DNA of 58,540 nt, from assembly GCA_017432325.1 (NCBI GenBank), contig JAFRJJ010000065.1, positions 1-58,540 of the forward strand, written 5' to 3'. The DNA comes from Solobacterium sp. (GTDB taxonomy: Bacteria > Bacillota_I > Bacilli_A > Erysipelotrichales > Erysipelotrichaceae). The notes under the pieces are model-generated. The model worked only from the letters and a program-made list of their open reading frames with translations, was not told the DNA's origin and did no database searches. The translations under genes were made by a program, and so were the position numbers. This document shows, piece by piece, positions 34,164-42,948 of the stretch (its first letter is position 1; each line of letters begins with the position of its first letter).

Positions 34164-34923
34164 CTTCTCTTTCCTCTCTCATCTTATTCACAACGATATT
34201 GGTCACAAAATCCACAAAAGCGATAAACACGCCCGATGGTTCCACCCGTTCCGGAAGGTTCTGATTGGTACTGCCTGGAAGAAGTATCTGGTGTGCAAAC
34301 TGCTTTCGCAGAGGATGTTTTGCGTTCATGCAGATGAGATATGTTTCAGGTCTGTTTTCTTCCGGTATCTGCAAAAGGCTGTCATACCCTCTTCTCGAAG
34401 GATCCCCCTGTTCTGAAAAACAGACAAATATATCTTTATTTGATATATCCTTCGGCCACGACGCAATCAAGTCATCACGGAGAAATACCGCCCTCTTTCC
34501 GAGGAGAGTGAGTTCCATGCTCAGCAGCTGTGCAGGCAGTGAACTTCTGTGCATGCCTGTGCAGTACACCATTCCCGAACCGGCAATATCTTCAGCGAAC
34601 TGATCATAATCTCCTTTTTCAGCGGCTGCCGAGATCAGATCAATCAGCTTCTTATAGCATTCCCCTTTGGAAGAGAGACCGGTTTTTTCATCAGAACTGT
34701 GTATAGCATCATAAAGTGAGAAGCGGAAATCATTGTATCCTTCAAATCCGAGCTTTTTGCAAAAGCGGATAATAGAAGCCTGGGAAAGATTCAGATCCTT
34801 TGCCAGCTGAGCAGAGGATTTTCTGAATACAATCTCATTGTTTTCAAATATCTTGTCATATACCTGCATATCTGTTCTGGTAAATAAAGGTTTTTTCAGT
34901 TCAATCAATTCAAATATATTCAT
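34150..34923 (-). CDS. RpiR/MurR-family transcriptional regulator
   Basis: This 257-residue regulator has the N-terminal RpiR HTH (SSAQLAKDLNLSQASIIRFCKKLGFEGYNDFRF) and a C-terminal SIS sugar-phosphate-binding domain (MVYCTGMHRSSLPAQLLSMELTLLG, SNKDIFVCFSEQGDP). Such proteins sense phosphosugars. GGAGGTGTATTC precedes the ATG and TATAAT lies upstream. It is divergent from the EIIC gene at 35092, and TGAATT palindromes lie between the two genes, so it likely controls that permease. Confidence 0.87.
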   Translation of the reverse strand: MNIFELIELKKPLFTRTDMQVYDKIFENNEIVFRKSSAQLAKDLNLSQASIIRFCKKLGFEGYNDFRFSLYDAIHSSDEKTGLSSKGECYKKLIDLISAAAEKGDYDQFAEDIAGSGMVYCTGMHRSSLPAQLLSMELTLLGKRAVFLRDDLIASWPKDISNKDIFVCFSEQGDPSRRGYDSLLQIPEENRPETYLICMNAKHPLRKQFAHQILLPGSTNQNLPERVEPSGVFIAFVDFVTNIVVNKMREEREDENQ

Positions 34924-34972
34924 GAATACACCTCCGTCCGATTCAATTATACATATATTTTCTGATTTTTCT

Positions 34973-34996
34973 ATTCAAAATTGAATTATTAATTCA
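34973..34996. promoter_or_regulatory. Overlapping TGAATT palindromes, candidate RpiR operator
   Basis: ATTCA-AAAT-TGAAT (34973-34986) and TGAATT-ATT-AATTCA (34982-34996) overlap between the RpiR gene and the PTS permease promoter. A further ATTCAATTAT lies near 34941. Their placement just upstream of the -35 at 35015 suits a regulator site. Confidence 0.55.
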
Positions 34997-35014
34997 TTTT
35001 ATTTTGATTTATAG

Positions 35015-35043
35015 TTGACTTATCTATTCATCCTTGCTATATT
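35015..35043 (+). promoter_or_regulatory. Sigma-A promoter of the PTS EIIC gene
   Basis: TTGACT and TATATT are separated by exactly 17 bases, 48 bases before the ATG at 35092. AAAGGGG provides the ribosome site. Confidence 0.75.
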
Positions 35044-35091
35044 GATTCTGCAAAAGTTAATCACTCTCAGTGAAGAAAGGGGAACACCAAT

Positions 35092-36399
35092 ATGAGTGAA
35101 GCAAAAGTATCCTTTATGGATAAATTACAGGACTGGATGATGGAAAAGGTTCTTCCGGTCGCCAATACCCTCAGCAATCAGAGACATCTCGCATCCGTCA
35201 GAGACGCAATGACTCTGTTAATCCCTCTTACAATTGTCGGCGGTTTCGCAGTTCTTCTTGTCCAGCCTCCGATCACCGAAGGTTCCACCAACGGTTTCCT
35301 CCTTGCCTGGCAGGCAATGGCAACCGGTCCCATCGGCGCAGCCCTCTGGCCGGTATACTTCCTGACAATGGGATGCCTTTCCATCTATGTCTGTGCAGGA
35401 GTCGCTCATTTCCTTGCAAAAAGATATGAGCTCAACACTATTACCAGTGTGATATCCGCTCTGGCAGTCTTCATTATCATCTCCGGTGCATTCGATATGG
35501 CTGCCGGATCTCTGAATTATTCCTATTTCGGTGCATCTTATATGTTCGGTGCAATTCTTGTCGCCATTATCTCTGTTGAAGTAACAAACTTCTTCATGAA
35601 GAGAGATATTAAGATCAAGATGCCGGATTCCGTTCCGCCCAATGTTACAGCTCCGTTTGAAGCACTGATTCCGTTCGGTGCAACAGTCATCGGAATGCTG
35701 GTAATCGACGGTCTGATCAAGAATGTTACCGGCGCCGGTTTCACATCTCTTGTCTTTACGATCTTCCAGCCGCTGATGCGTGCCACAGGTTCCATCCCTT
35801 CCGTTTTGCTGATAAACTTCATCATTACATTCTTCTGGTTCTTCGGTATTCACGGTGATAACATGGTTGCGCCGGTAACAAATCCGATCACGACAGCAGC
35901 TCTCGCAGTCAACGCTGAAGCATATGCTTCCGGCGGAACAGTACCTTATGTTTATGCTGGTGCTGCAGCAACTGTATTCGGACAGTGGTGCTTCTTCTTC
36001 TGCCTGCAGATCCTGATGATGTTCTTCTGCAAATCCTCCAGACTGAAGAATCTTGTTAAAGTTTCCATCGTTCCGAGCATGTTCAACATTAACGAACCGG
36101 GCGTATTCGGTATCCCGACCGTACTCAATGTATTCCTGTTCATCCCCGGTGCAATCTGCTCCATGCTGAACTTCCTGATCTATGCACTCGCTGCAAACGC
36201 AGGTCTTGTCCGTAAATTCATGGTTGCTGCACCCTGGACAACACCTGGCCCGCTGAATGCATTCCTGGCAACAGGTTTCGACTTCCGCGCAATTATTCTC
36301 TGGCTCATTATCTTTGCGCTGGATATTGCCATTACACTCCCCTTTATGAGATCTTACGACAAACAGCTGCTCGCGGAAGAAACTGCTGAAGCAGACTGA
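35092..36399 (+). CDS. PTS EIIC component, cellobiose/lactose family
   Basis: This 435-residue permease is a single EIIC domain with about ten membrane helices. RDAMTLLIPLTIVGGFAVLL near residue 38, WFFGIHGDNMVAPVTNP near 250 and NINEPGVFGIPTVLNVFLFIPG near 325 are typical of CelB/LicC-type transporters, including the IHG and NEP motifs that bind sugar. It imports and phosphorylates a disaccharide together with EIIA and EIIB, neither of which is encoded nearby. It is controlled by the divergent RpiR protein and ends in a strong terminator. Confidence 0.88.
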   Translation: MSEAKVSFMDKLQDWMMEKVLPVANTLSNQRHLASVRDAMTLLIPLTIVGGFAVLLVQPPITEGSTNGFLLAWQAMATGPIGAALWPVYFLTMGCLSIYVCAGVAHFLAKRYELNTITSVISALAVFIIISGAFDMAAGSLNYSYFGASYMFGAILVAIISVEVTNFFMKRDIKIKMPDSVPPNVTAPFEALIPFGATVIGMLVIDGLIKNVTGAGFTSLVFTIFQPLMRATGSIPSVLLINFIITFFWFFGIHGDNMVAPVTNPITTAALAVNAEAYASGGTVPYVYAGAAATVFGQWCFFFCLQILMMFFCKSSRLKNLVKVSIVPSMFNINEPGVFGIPTVLNVFLFIPGAICSMLNFLIYALAANAGLVRKFMVAAPWTTPGPLNAFLATGFDFRAIILWLIIFALDIAITLPFMRSYDKQLLAEETAEAD

Positions 36400-36417
36400 A
36401 AAAATATATGACCAGAA

Positions 36418-36439
36418 GGGGCTGCTGCAGCCCCTTTTT
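36418..36439 (+). terminator. Strong intrinsic terminator
   Basis: GGGGCTG-CTG-CAGCCCC with five T directly follows the EIIC gene. Confidence 0.9.
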
Positions 36440-36547
36440 ATAATCATTTGCAAGCAGGATCAGACCGCACAAACCTGCTGATCAGAAGAGCATTGCCAAA
36501 GTACAGAAAAAGTGCACTCCGTAAAAGATGGATATGCACTTGTTTTC

Positions 36548-36682
36548 TTATGCAAGTTTCCTGGCAAAGCGAACGCCTTCATCATATGCATTCTGCAGAT
36601 CAACCGGAAACTCTTTCCCTATATCTTCGAATTGAAAAAAACTGGACATCACAAACTTTTCGTCATGGAGCTTGACAAGAGG
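36548..36682 (-). pseudogene. Coding-like remnant, unknown
   Basis: A minus-strand frame without a start codon runs 44 codons from just after a TGA, including KLHDEKFVMSSFFQ and PVDLQNAYDEGVRFARKLA before its stop. The composition and absence of stops suggest the C-terminus of a decayed gene. I do not recognise the family. It lies in the 1.2-kb gene-poor stretch between the two PTS loci. Confidence 0.35.
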
Positions 36683-36701
36683 TCATTACATAACAGTTCA
36701 C

Positions 36702-36845
36702 TTACGAAACATAGTTTTTATCGGATTCTCTCACGCTGAATGTTTTACCCGCCTGCCTTGCCCCGCCCAACAGCAGAGCTTTCTTATTCTTTTGCCTGTG
36801 CCATTGTTCACGCTTGTCTGCAGTCTTTCTTTTCCGCATACCCAT
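36702..36845 (-). pseudogene. Remnant of an AAA (AAA_14-type) ATPase gene
   Basis: A 47-codon frame begins at an ATG behind GGAAGG and encodes KKALLLGGARQAGKTFSVRE, the Walker A region of the AAA_14/DUF4143 ATPases common in gut bacteria, and then stops. Full-length members have roughly 400 residues, so only the N-terminus survives. Its leader contains A/T-rich and TGCATA repeats (36880-36950). Confidence 0.6.
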
Positions 36846-37101
36846 AACCTTCCGAAAATTTATTAAATCGGATGCCCGCATATTTTTCGCGCAATTTTTA
36901 TGCGTATGTGCATAATTTTTTGCATAGATTTTATGCATATACGCATATTTTCAGCACTATTCGCCCGCATTTAGAATTTTTACTGAGTGATCTCAAATTA
37001 CCATTCTTCGGATTGAAAACCGATTGTGAAAGGGAATCTGCAGTGCTGTGCTTTAATCAAAACAAATCCGGCATTACCGGGCTGCAATTCAGTATTTCAG
37101 C

Positions 37102-37218
37102 TCATATTAATTTAATGCCGGTTTCTCTGCTGACTTTCGCTTCCTCTTTGGTGAGGGGAGCGACAGACATGGTCAGTCCTGCGGAGTGCACGGCGATCAT
37201 GATCAGATTCTGTTTCAT
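37102..37218 (-). other. Possible small ORF or remnant (38 codons)
   Basis: The frame starts MKQNLIMIAVHSAG and contains APLTKEEAKVSRE. No ribosome site precedes it. It may be a relic like its neighbours or chance. Confidence 0.2.
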
Positions 37219-37257
37219 GTTTCTGACATTACATAATCCATACAAAGTGTAAAGAAA

Positions 37258-37288
37258 AGCACAGATCGACGACAGTCTGTGCTCTTCT
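37258..37288 (+). terminator. Hairpin with weak T run
   Basis: AGCACAGA and TCTGTGCT pair across ten bases, followed by CTTCTTAT. No plus-strand gene precedes it, which again suggests a lost gene. Confidence 0.45.
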
Positions 37289-37358
37289 TATACCCTGTTA
37301 CGGTCCTGATGGAATGAAATGAAGGTATGAGGGTAAATCGGACCGAAACAATGAATCC

Positions 37359-37640
37359 TTACTGATCTTCTCCGAAATCGGCGATGTATGCTTCCGCAAG
37401 CTTCTACGGCCAGTTATCCACCGGTTCCAGAACGCCGGTGAAGAAACGGAGCGTTTTCGGTTCATGGACAAACCGCAGTCCATGCACCATTTCACGATGG
37501 TCATAGAGCCATTTCACGCGGTCGATGACATATTCAGTCTGGGAAAGTGTGAATAAACGGCGCGGGAATGACAGTCTCAGGATTTCCCTTACGCTCAGAT
37601 GCGCACCGAGTCCGCCGAACAGGTTGGTTCCGGCGGTTTT
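37359..37640 (-). pseudogene. C-terminal remnant of a tryptophanase / tyrosine phenol-lyase gene
   Basis: The minus-strand frame reads GGLGAHLSVREILRLSFPRRL, then TEYVIDRVKWLYDHRE and GLRFVHEPKTLRFFTGVLEPV. This matches the C-terminus of PLP-dependent tryptophanase and tyrosine phenol-lyase, where LxRLxIPR, YEPKxLRxFTA is conserved. A TAG at 37404-37406 interrupts, after which KLAEAYIADFGEDQ and a stop at 37359 follow. The other roughly 380 residues, with the PLP lysine, are missing; the join lies at the end of the PRD regulator gene. It cannot be functional. Confidence 0.72.
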
Positions 37641-39501
37641 AATAGATCCATTCACAGAACGTCCGGAAATCCGGATGTTTTTCCAGATCCTGAACTGCTT
37701 TTGGATTGGATATTAATTTGCTGAGAGCTTTTGTTACCAGACGGGGCTCCTCATATAGTCCTTCTTTCATTGACAGGATGATAATCACCTGTATTTCATG
37801 CTCTGTATCCCAAGCTATTTTTCTGCTGTTGACAGCAGTACATGCCCAAATACTGTCTTGATCAATTCTGTCGGAGGCGAGAAGCACCGTATCCCCAACG
37901 AATATGGCACGAGAGGAAGAGATTGCTTCAGAAAATGATTCATCCGTTCCTTTTACCCGCTGAATATGATCCAGCATTTTACCGATTGCTTCTTCTCCGG
38001 TTTCAAACCGGGTCTCTCCCATGAACAACTCCCTCGGACAGAAAAGATAAAGCAGAGGAGGTTCAATGATGTCGCTTATAATATTTCTCAATGTATCAAT
38101 ATCATTTTCGTTAAGCGTCCAGCCGCATCTGTAAACCGGGACTTTCTGATTTGTATACAGCGGAACTGTTGAAATCACAAGTGCATAATCCTCATTCGTC
38201 TGATAGTGAAGATTCCATCTGCTGCAGATATCAATACTGTTCTCTGAAATCCGCAGGTCATCAACAAGCTGGTGTTTCAGAGTATCAGTAAGTGCTGTTC
38301 CGTTTCCTGAAACAAGCAGAACTCTGCAATCTCTGATCAGATGATTTTCCCGCCGGGAAAGGCCGATATTCAGCGCGATATATCCTATCTCATCTTCAGA
38401 CAACTTTACTCCGAAAACCTTTTCCAGAACACCGGCTGAATCACGCGCCAGCAAGAATTCAAACAGATAATCCTTATAAATGATGTCCATCAGTACATTC
38501 TTCGTCTGAAAGCCATAATACAGCCTTGTTCTCAGAGGAATCATGTGAATGACAAGACGGTTGATCAGATCCGTATCTTTGTCAAATTCTGTACCAAACC
38601 GGCTGTCTATGTTTTTTAAAAAACTGTGAACCGCTGTAATGGTCTCATGATCCCGGCTTGAACTAACGCAGAAAGAAATGCTTTTTGCATGCAGATGCGC
38701 CGCCAGATAGCAGATCTCAGATTCCGGGAACTCGATGCCTGTCTGTTCCGTGACATGTTTCAGTATTTCTTCTGCGGCATATTTTGCGCTTTCTCCGGTC
38801 GGATAATCATTGTCTTCAGGCGATATTGTAAATCCGTTTTTCACCCTGAGCACTGATGCATATACATGAAAAACAAGAGACATGAAATAATAATCCGATA
38901 TTTTTGAATGAAGCTTAAAGAAAGTATCACGGAGCGTGATCCGGATCAGCTTGTACAGTTCAGGTTCTTCCACCCATTGGTAATCTATTTTCCCGGTTCT
39001 GCTCATCGCTGTAAACACATGTGCAAGTGCAATTCTTCTTTTGGTTTCATCTCCTTCGACTTTCATTCCGTAATGGGGAACGGAGACAATCTTCAGTCCG
39101 TTTTCTTCAAGATGAGTACGTACCAAGTTCAGATCCTTGCTGAGCTGACGGCGGGATACAAACAGCTCTTCTGCGAGATCATCAATCCGGATGTAATCAT
39201 CTTTATTCAGCATGCGCAAAAGAATAGAGCTGATTCTGTCTCTCTGTGTGTTCAGTTCACCGCTGCCATAAAGCAGACGGTCGCGGAGTTCCCGAAACCG
39301 AAGAGAATCATATACATGCAGGACAAAAAAACCCAAAGAGGTACTGCGGATCTCAGCGTATGGCAAAAGCTCTTCGTTGATTCTGCTGATAATATTTTTC
39401 ACTTTTGCATTAGTCAGATGATATTCAAAAGCAATCCGCGTCCGGTTTACCGTCTGATAATGGGATATAAAATGAAATATTTCCAGTTCCTGATCTGTCA
39501 T
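37639..39501 (-). CDS. PRD-containing BglG/LicR-type transcriptional regulator
   Basis: This 620-residue modular PTS regulator has an N-terminal HTH, a second Mga-like HTH (IRIDDLAEELFVSRRQLSKDLNLVRTHLEENG near 103-134), two PRDs (first around 185-290 with YLAAHLHAKS, second around 300-400 with EIGYIALNIGLSRR), an EIIB-like domain near 405-490 and a degenerate EIIA-like C-terminus. This is the plan of DNA-binding activators such as LicR and MtlR, which are controlled by phosphorylation at PRD histidines. It is last in the ChbG-EIIC-esterase operon and likely activates it. No clear ribosome site precedes the ATG. Confidence 0.85.
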   Translation of the reverse strand: MTDQELEIFHFISHYQTVNRTRIAFEYHLTNAKVKNIISRINEELLPYAEIRSTSLGFFVLHVYDSLRFRELRDRLLYGSGELNTQRDRISSILLRMLNKDDYIRIDDLAEELFVSRRQLSKDLNLVRTHLEENGLKIVSVPHYGMKVEGDETKRRIALAHVFTAMSRTGKIDYQWVEEPELYKLIRITLRDTFFKLHSKISDYYFMSLVFHVYASVLRVKNGFTISPEDNDYPTGESAKYAAEEILKHVTEQTGIEFPESEICYLAAHLHAKSISFCVSSSRDHETITAVHSFLKNIDSRFGTEFDKDTDLINRLVIHMIPLRTRLYYGFQTKNVLMDIIYKDYLFEFLLARDSAGVLEKVFGVKLSEDEIGYIALNIGLSRRENHLIRDCRVLLVSGNGTALTDTLKHQLVDDLRISENSIDICSRWNLHYQTNEDYALVISTVPLYTNQKVPVYRCGWTLNENDIDTLRNIISDIIEPPLLYLFCPRELFMGETRFETGEEAIGKMLDHIQRVKGTDESFSEAISSSRAIFVGDTVLLASDRIDQDSIWACTAVNSRKIAWDTEHEIQVIIILSMKEGLYEEPRLVTKALSKLISNPKAVQDLEKHPDFRTFCEWIY

Positions 39502-39552
39502 TCTGTATTTAACATACCACAGTCAGGAATCCATGTCATTCTCACCGGCAGA

Positions 39553-40620
39553 TCAGTCTGCCCGCTTCTGATAAATCTCCTGCATAAAAGCATCCGCAAG
39601 GGGGATCCATAGATTGAAGTTCGGATACTGTTCAATTCCACCATTCAGAATCTTGAATCCGGCAATCCCATGCGGTACCCCCGCAAAGGTATGCACTTCC
39701 ACAGGTACATTATGATCCACCAGCTCATTCAGGTAGTGATACAGATTATTCATTGCAAAGTCTTTTCTTCCGACGGCGATAAATGTCGGAGGATACACGG
39801 CTTTCGTGTAATCAACTATGTCCTCTTTATCGGGATTCTGCAGATCCATCCTGAATCTGGGACCATAGATACAGCAGTATGCATCCATAACCCCGGGATA
39901 GGCATCCAGTTCATCCGGAACATATTCGGGAAAATGATCTTTCACTGTCTGGGTTCCCGAGAAAAATCTGATGCAGTTATCACCGGTGAGGCCGCCGTTG
40001 GAGAAACCGGCATATCCGACCTGATCAGGTCTGATCCTGTATTCTTCGGCATTGGCCCGGATGATACGAATCGCTCTTGCAACATCTGCCCCGCTTTCTT
40101 CTTTTGACCAGGGGTTATGATTGACCCGATTCAGAAGCAGGAAGCACTGATATCCCAGGGCATTGAAATCAAGGCATGTCTGATACGCCTCCGGAATCAC
40201 ACATCGCCCGTGATCACCACCGGCAACAACAACCATTGCCCCTTTCGGAGTAATACTTTCATCAACCAGCATGGCATACATATAAGGCCTGAAATCCGGA
40301 TTGTGCTTTTTCTTATAATCCGAGTTATCTGAATATTCTGTGTTTTTCGGCATATTGCCGTCGTTCCAGAGATAAATCCGTTCCAGAGAATTCTCTTTTT
40401 TCTTCATGGAAGAATACAGATCCACAAATTTTCTGACCAGTTCTTCCTGCTTTGCATCATCTGTTTCTTGTTCAATCTCCGAATACATATGATACAGTTT
40501 CAATTCATCCTGAGTGTCATAATTTACCACGTCTTCAAAGATTTCAACGGCGTCAAACAGCTGTTTTCCGAATTTCGCGTTCATCTTTTCCCGCCTGCTT
40601 ATTAATTCGTTGAATTCCAT
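39553..40620 (-). CDS. Alpha/beta-hydrolase esterase of the PTS operon
   Basis: This 355-residue protein has an acidic, helical N-terminal third and an alpha/beta-hydrolase domain from about residue 125. VVVAGGDHGRCV supplies an oxyanion segment, GYAGFSNGG the nucleophile serine, AVGRKDFAMN the aspartate and AGVPHGIAG the histidine. It resembles acetyl-esterases of the BD-FAE/acetyl xylan esterase type. AAGGAG precedes the ATG. Placed between an EIIC and a regulator, with a ChbG-type deacetylase, it probably removes ester groups from an acylated sugar taken up by the PTS. No signal peptide is seen, so it acts in the cytoplasm. Confidence 0.8.
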   Translation of the reverse strand: MEFNELISRREKMNAKFGKQLFDAVEIFEDVVNYDTQDELKLYHMYSEIEQETDDAKQEELVRKFVDLYSSMKKKENSLERIYLWNDGNMPKNTEYSDNSDYKKKHNPDFRPYMYAMLVDESITPKGAMVVVAGGDHGRCVIPEAYQTCLDFNALGYQCFLLLNRVNHNPWSKEESGADVARAIRIIRANAEEYRIRPDQVGYAGFSNGGLTGDNCIRFFSGTQTVKDHFPEYVPDELDAYPGVMDAYCCIYGPRFRMDLQNPDKEDIVDYTKAVYPPTFIAVGRKDFAMNNLYHYLNELVDHNVPVEVHTFAGVPHGIAGFKILNGGIEQYPNFNLWIPLADAFMQEIYQKRAD

Positions 40621-40649
40621 TCCCTTACTCCTTTTCCTTACTTATTATA

Positions 40650-40670
40650 AAGGGAACCCGAAGGTCCCTT
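40650..40670 (-). terminator. Intra-operon hairpin / attenuator
   Basis: AAGGGACC-TTCG-GGTTCCCTT with a short T run lies between the EIIC and esterase genes. It may lower expression of the esterase and regulator. Confidence 0.55.
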
Positions 40671-40681
40671 GAACGAATCAA

Positions 40682-41965
40682 TTAATCAGCAGCTGCCCCG
40701 GCTTCCAGAGCCTTCGCTTCTTCTTCAAGTTCCTTTGCTTCATAAGCTTTGAAGAAGGGAAGGAACCAGAAATAGTCAACAACCGTCAGAACAAGCTGCC
40801 AGATCACACCGGCAAATCCTGCCGCGAGATAACCGCTCATGAATACAGGTACACCCCAGACATACAGGGAATGCGCAGGCGGAACAATTCCAAGCTTTGT
40901 GACAATATATGTCAGGATGAAATGAAGAGGAATCACCTGAGGTATGAACAGATAAGGATTCAGGACCAGCGGCAGTCCGAAGTTAATAGGTTCGGACAGG
41001 GCAAACAGCGAGGTAATCGTTGTCATCTTCCCAAGTGTTCTGAAACGGGGAGATTTACTCTGCAGCATCAGCAGTGTCCAGCATACAAGTCCGCCGCCGC
41101 CCATCAGAGCCATCGTCCCCATTGTGAAGTCATGAGGAAGAGGCTGACCTGCAGCCCAGGCTGTGGCATTCTCAATTGCCAGCGGCATCAGCAGCGGAGG
41201 AATGATTGCCTGAGTCGCATTGCCGCCATGGATTCCGAAGAACCAGAGAACACTCGGCAGTGCGAAAAGAATGAACAGTCCCCAGAAACTTGTGCCTACA
41301 TTGGTCAGCGGGGCCGCAATCAGTGTGTAGAAGGCATCAATTGCATTAACAAACCCGGCTCTTTCAACAAGCAGTTCAATTGCCGCAAAGAGAATACCGA
41401 TAAATCCTGCAGGGATGATACCCGAGAAAGATTCCTGAAGATACACAGGAACCTGTTCCGGCATCTTGATGTAAATGTTCTTTTCTACACAGAACTTATA
41501 AACATGGACAACCACAAATCCGACAAGCATCGCCGCAACAATACCTTTCGCGCCAAGATATCCCATATTCAGAACATTTCCGGCATCAGTTGCTTTGTAA
41601 GGAGCCAGCAGGAAATAGGCGAACAGTGTAACAAAGATGTTTACCATTGCATACTTTCTGAGTCCCTTCTGCACGGAATAATAGTAACCTATCGCAGCCG
41701 CCGTCCAGACACCCATCATGTTCAGAGTCAGGTTATAAATCAGGTTGAATATCTGATCCAGATGGGTTGCCTGTAGAAAACTGACATACGGGCCCCAGGA
41801 AAGGGTTACAAGCAGTGTTGCGATACCGCCAATCATTGTCAGCGGCATAAATACAGCAAACGAAGAGGACATTGCCTGAACGAAGGGCAGTGCAGCAAAG
41901 CGGCTGAACAGCGGATCCAGCTTCTCCTGCATGAAGACTGTCATTTTATCCAATGCATTTTTCAT
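40682..41965 (-). CDS. PTS EIIC component, cellobiose family
   Basis: This 427-residue permease has about ten helices, with SSFAVFMPLTMIGGIATLLV near residue 35, WFFGIHGGNATQAIIPP near 240 and LSEPINFGLPLVLNPYLFIP near 325. The IHG and EP motifs mark the lactose/cellobiose/chitobiose superfamily. It is about 25 percent similar by eye to the EIIC at 35092, so the two probably import different sugars. EIIA and EIIB are absent from the locus. AAGGAGAAG precedes the ATG, ten bases after the deacetylase stop. Confidence 0.87.
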   Translation of the reverse strand: MKNALDKMTVFMQEKLDPLFSRFAALPFVQAMSSSFAVFMPLTMIGGIATLLVTLSWGPYVSFLQATHLDQIFNLIYNLTLNMMGVWTAAAIGYYYSVQKGLRKYAMVNIFVTLFAYFLLAPYKATDAGNVLNMGYLGAKGIVAAMLVGFVVVHVYKFCVEKNIYIKMPEQVPVYLQESFSGIIPAGFIGILFAAIELLVERAGFVNAIDAFYTLIAAPLTNVGTSFWGLFILFALPSVLWFFGIHGGNATQAIIPPLLMPLAIENATAWAAGQPLPHDFTMGTMALMGGGGLVCWTLLMLQSKSPRFRTLGKMTTITSLFALSEPINFGLPLVLNPYLFIPQVIPLHFILTYIVTKLGIVPPAHSLYVWGVPVFMSGYLAAGFAGVIWQLVLTVVDYFWFLPFFKAYEAKELEEEAKALEAGAAAD

Positions 41966-41975
41966 AATCTTCTCC

Positions 41976-42794
41976 TTATAACAGATCTCTCACAGAGATC
42001 AGTTCCACATTGTTTTCTTTGATCCAGTTGTTAAGTTCAGATGAGGTAACAAAGTCTGCTTCCATCATGCGGATCAGATTGAAGGAAGAAAGCCTGACAA
42101 GGTCCCTGTCCACAAAACCCGTATGAGTATGGATATGAGCAATTCCATCTTCTTCCAGGGCTTTGTTCAGATATTCCAGCTTTCCTTCGGTGAAGAATTT
42201 AAGCGGATCTCTGTCCAACTGGGTCGCCGGAGAAAAATCCCACTTCCCATTTGCGTCCATCGTGGTAACAGCATTCCAGGGTGCAGTATCCATGCCGCCC
42301 GGAATGTTGCATTTTGCCAGCACTTCAGAGAGTACAGGTATTTCGTACTTCACGGCAAGATCCTTAAAAGCTTTATGTGTATTTTCGCATCCATAGGAAT
42401 GACCGTTCAGATATGCGGGTTTCTTTCCGACCAGATCAATGAACTTCAGAATTTGTGCTTCTGTTTCAATATATGCCTCTTCATACGGAATGTGATTCGG
42501 ATTTGTTTTATCCAGCATTCTGTGATAACCGGACTTGCGGAAATTCCCCTCTTCATCCACCAGGGAAGGAATCCGTTCCGGATCACTCAGCGGTCTGCCT
42601 GTAACGAGGTTGATGTCCTGTCCGAGGCAGAAATCAGGACATTCGGAAAGCAGTCTCTTCACACCGTATTCAGCGGCGGGAGAGTTGGAGAACAGACCTG
42701 TTTCAGTCAGGCATCCGTATGTTGCGGCGTGTATGACTCCGTCAGCACCGGCAAATGTGATTGCGAAGTCGTCTGCAGTAACAATCAGTTTCAT
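41976..42794 (-). CDS. ChbG/YdjC-family carbohydrate deacetylase
   Basis: This 272-residue metal-dependent deacetylase has the TADDF motif at residues 6-10 (metal aspartate), LNGHSYG near 130 and HIHTHTGF near 225 with the metal-binding histidines. ChbG removes an acetyl group from chitobiose or chitotriose 6-phosphate, giving the inducer for the chb operon. Here it is the first gene of an EIIC/esterase/PRD-regulator operon, so a phosphorylated N-acetylated oligosaccharide is a likely substrate. GGGG precedes the ATG. Confidence 0.84.
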   Translation of the reverse strand: MKLIVTADDFAITFAGADGVIHAATYGCLTETGLFSNSPAAEYGVKRLLSECPDFCLGQDINLVTGRPLSDPERIPSLVDEEGNFRKSGYHRMLDKTNPNHIPYEEAYIETEAQILKFIDLVGKKPAYLNGHSYGCENTHKAFKDLAVKYEIPVLSEVLAKCNIPGGMDTAPWNAVTTMDANGKWDFSPATQLDRDPLKFFTEGKLEYLNKALEEDGIAHIHTHTGFVDRDLVRLSSFNLIRMMEADFVTSSELNNWIKENNVELISVRDLL

Positions 42795-42851
42795 TTGGTT
42801 TCCCCTTTCTTTTTTTTATCTGGCTTCAGTTTAAAAAAGAGAAGGCTCATG

Positions 42852-42897
42852 TTCCATGCACATAAAAAACAGCATGATCCAAAAAACGTGCATGGAA
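42852..42897. promoter_or_regulatory. Long inverted repeat, candidate PRD-regulator operator
   Basis: TTCCATGCAC and GTGCATGGAA are ten-base perfect inverted arms 26 bases apart. The spacer holds a smaller AAAAAAC / CAAAAAAC duplication. It lies upstream of the ChbG-EIIC-esterase-regulator operon, where a LicR/MtlR-type activator would bind. Confidence 0.5.
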
Positions 42898-42948
42898 AAC
42901 GGAACTATATAAGCAGATGACCATAGGAATACGATTGAGATATGATCT

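Noticed and set aside
35218..36453. 411-codon minus-strand frame opposite the EIIC gene
   Set aside because: Composition is rich in Cys, Asp, Gln and His as expected for the antisense of membrane codons; no start signals.
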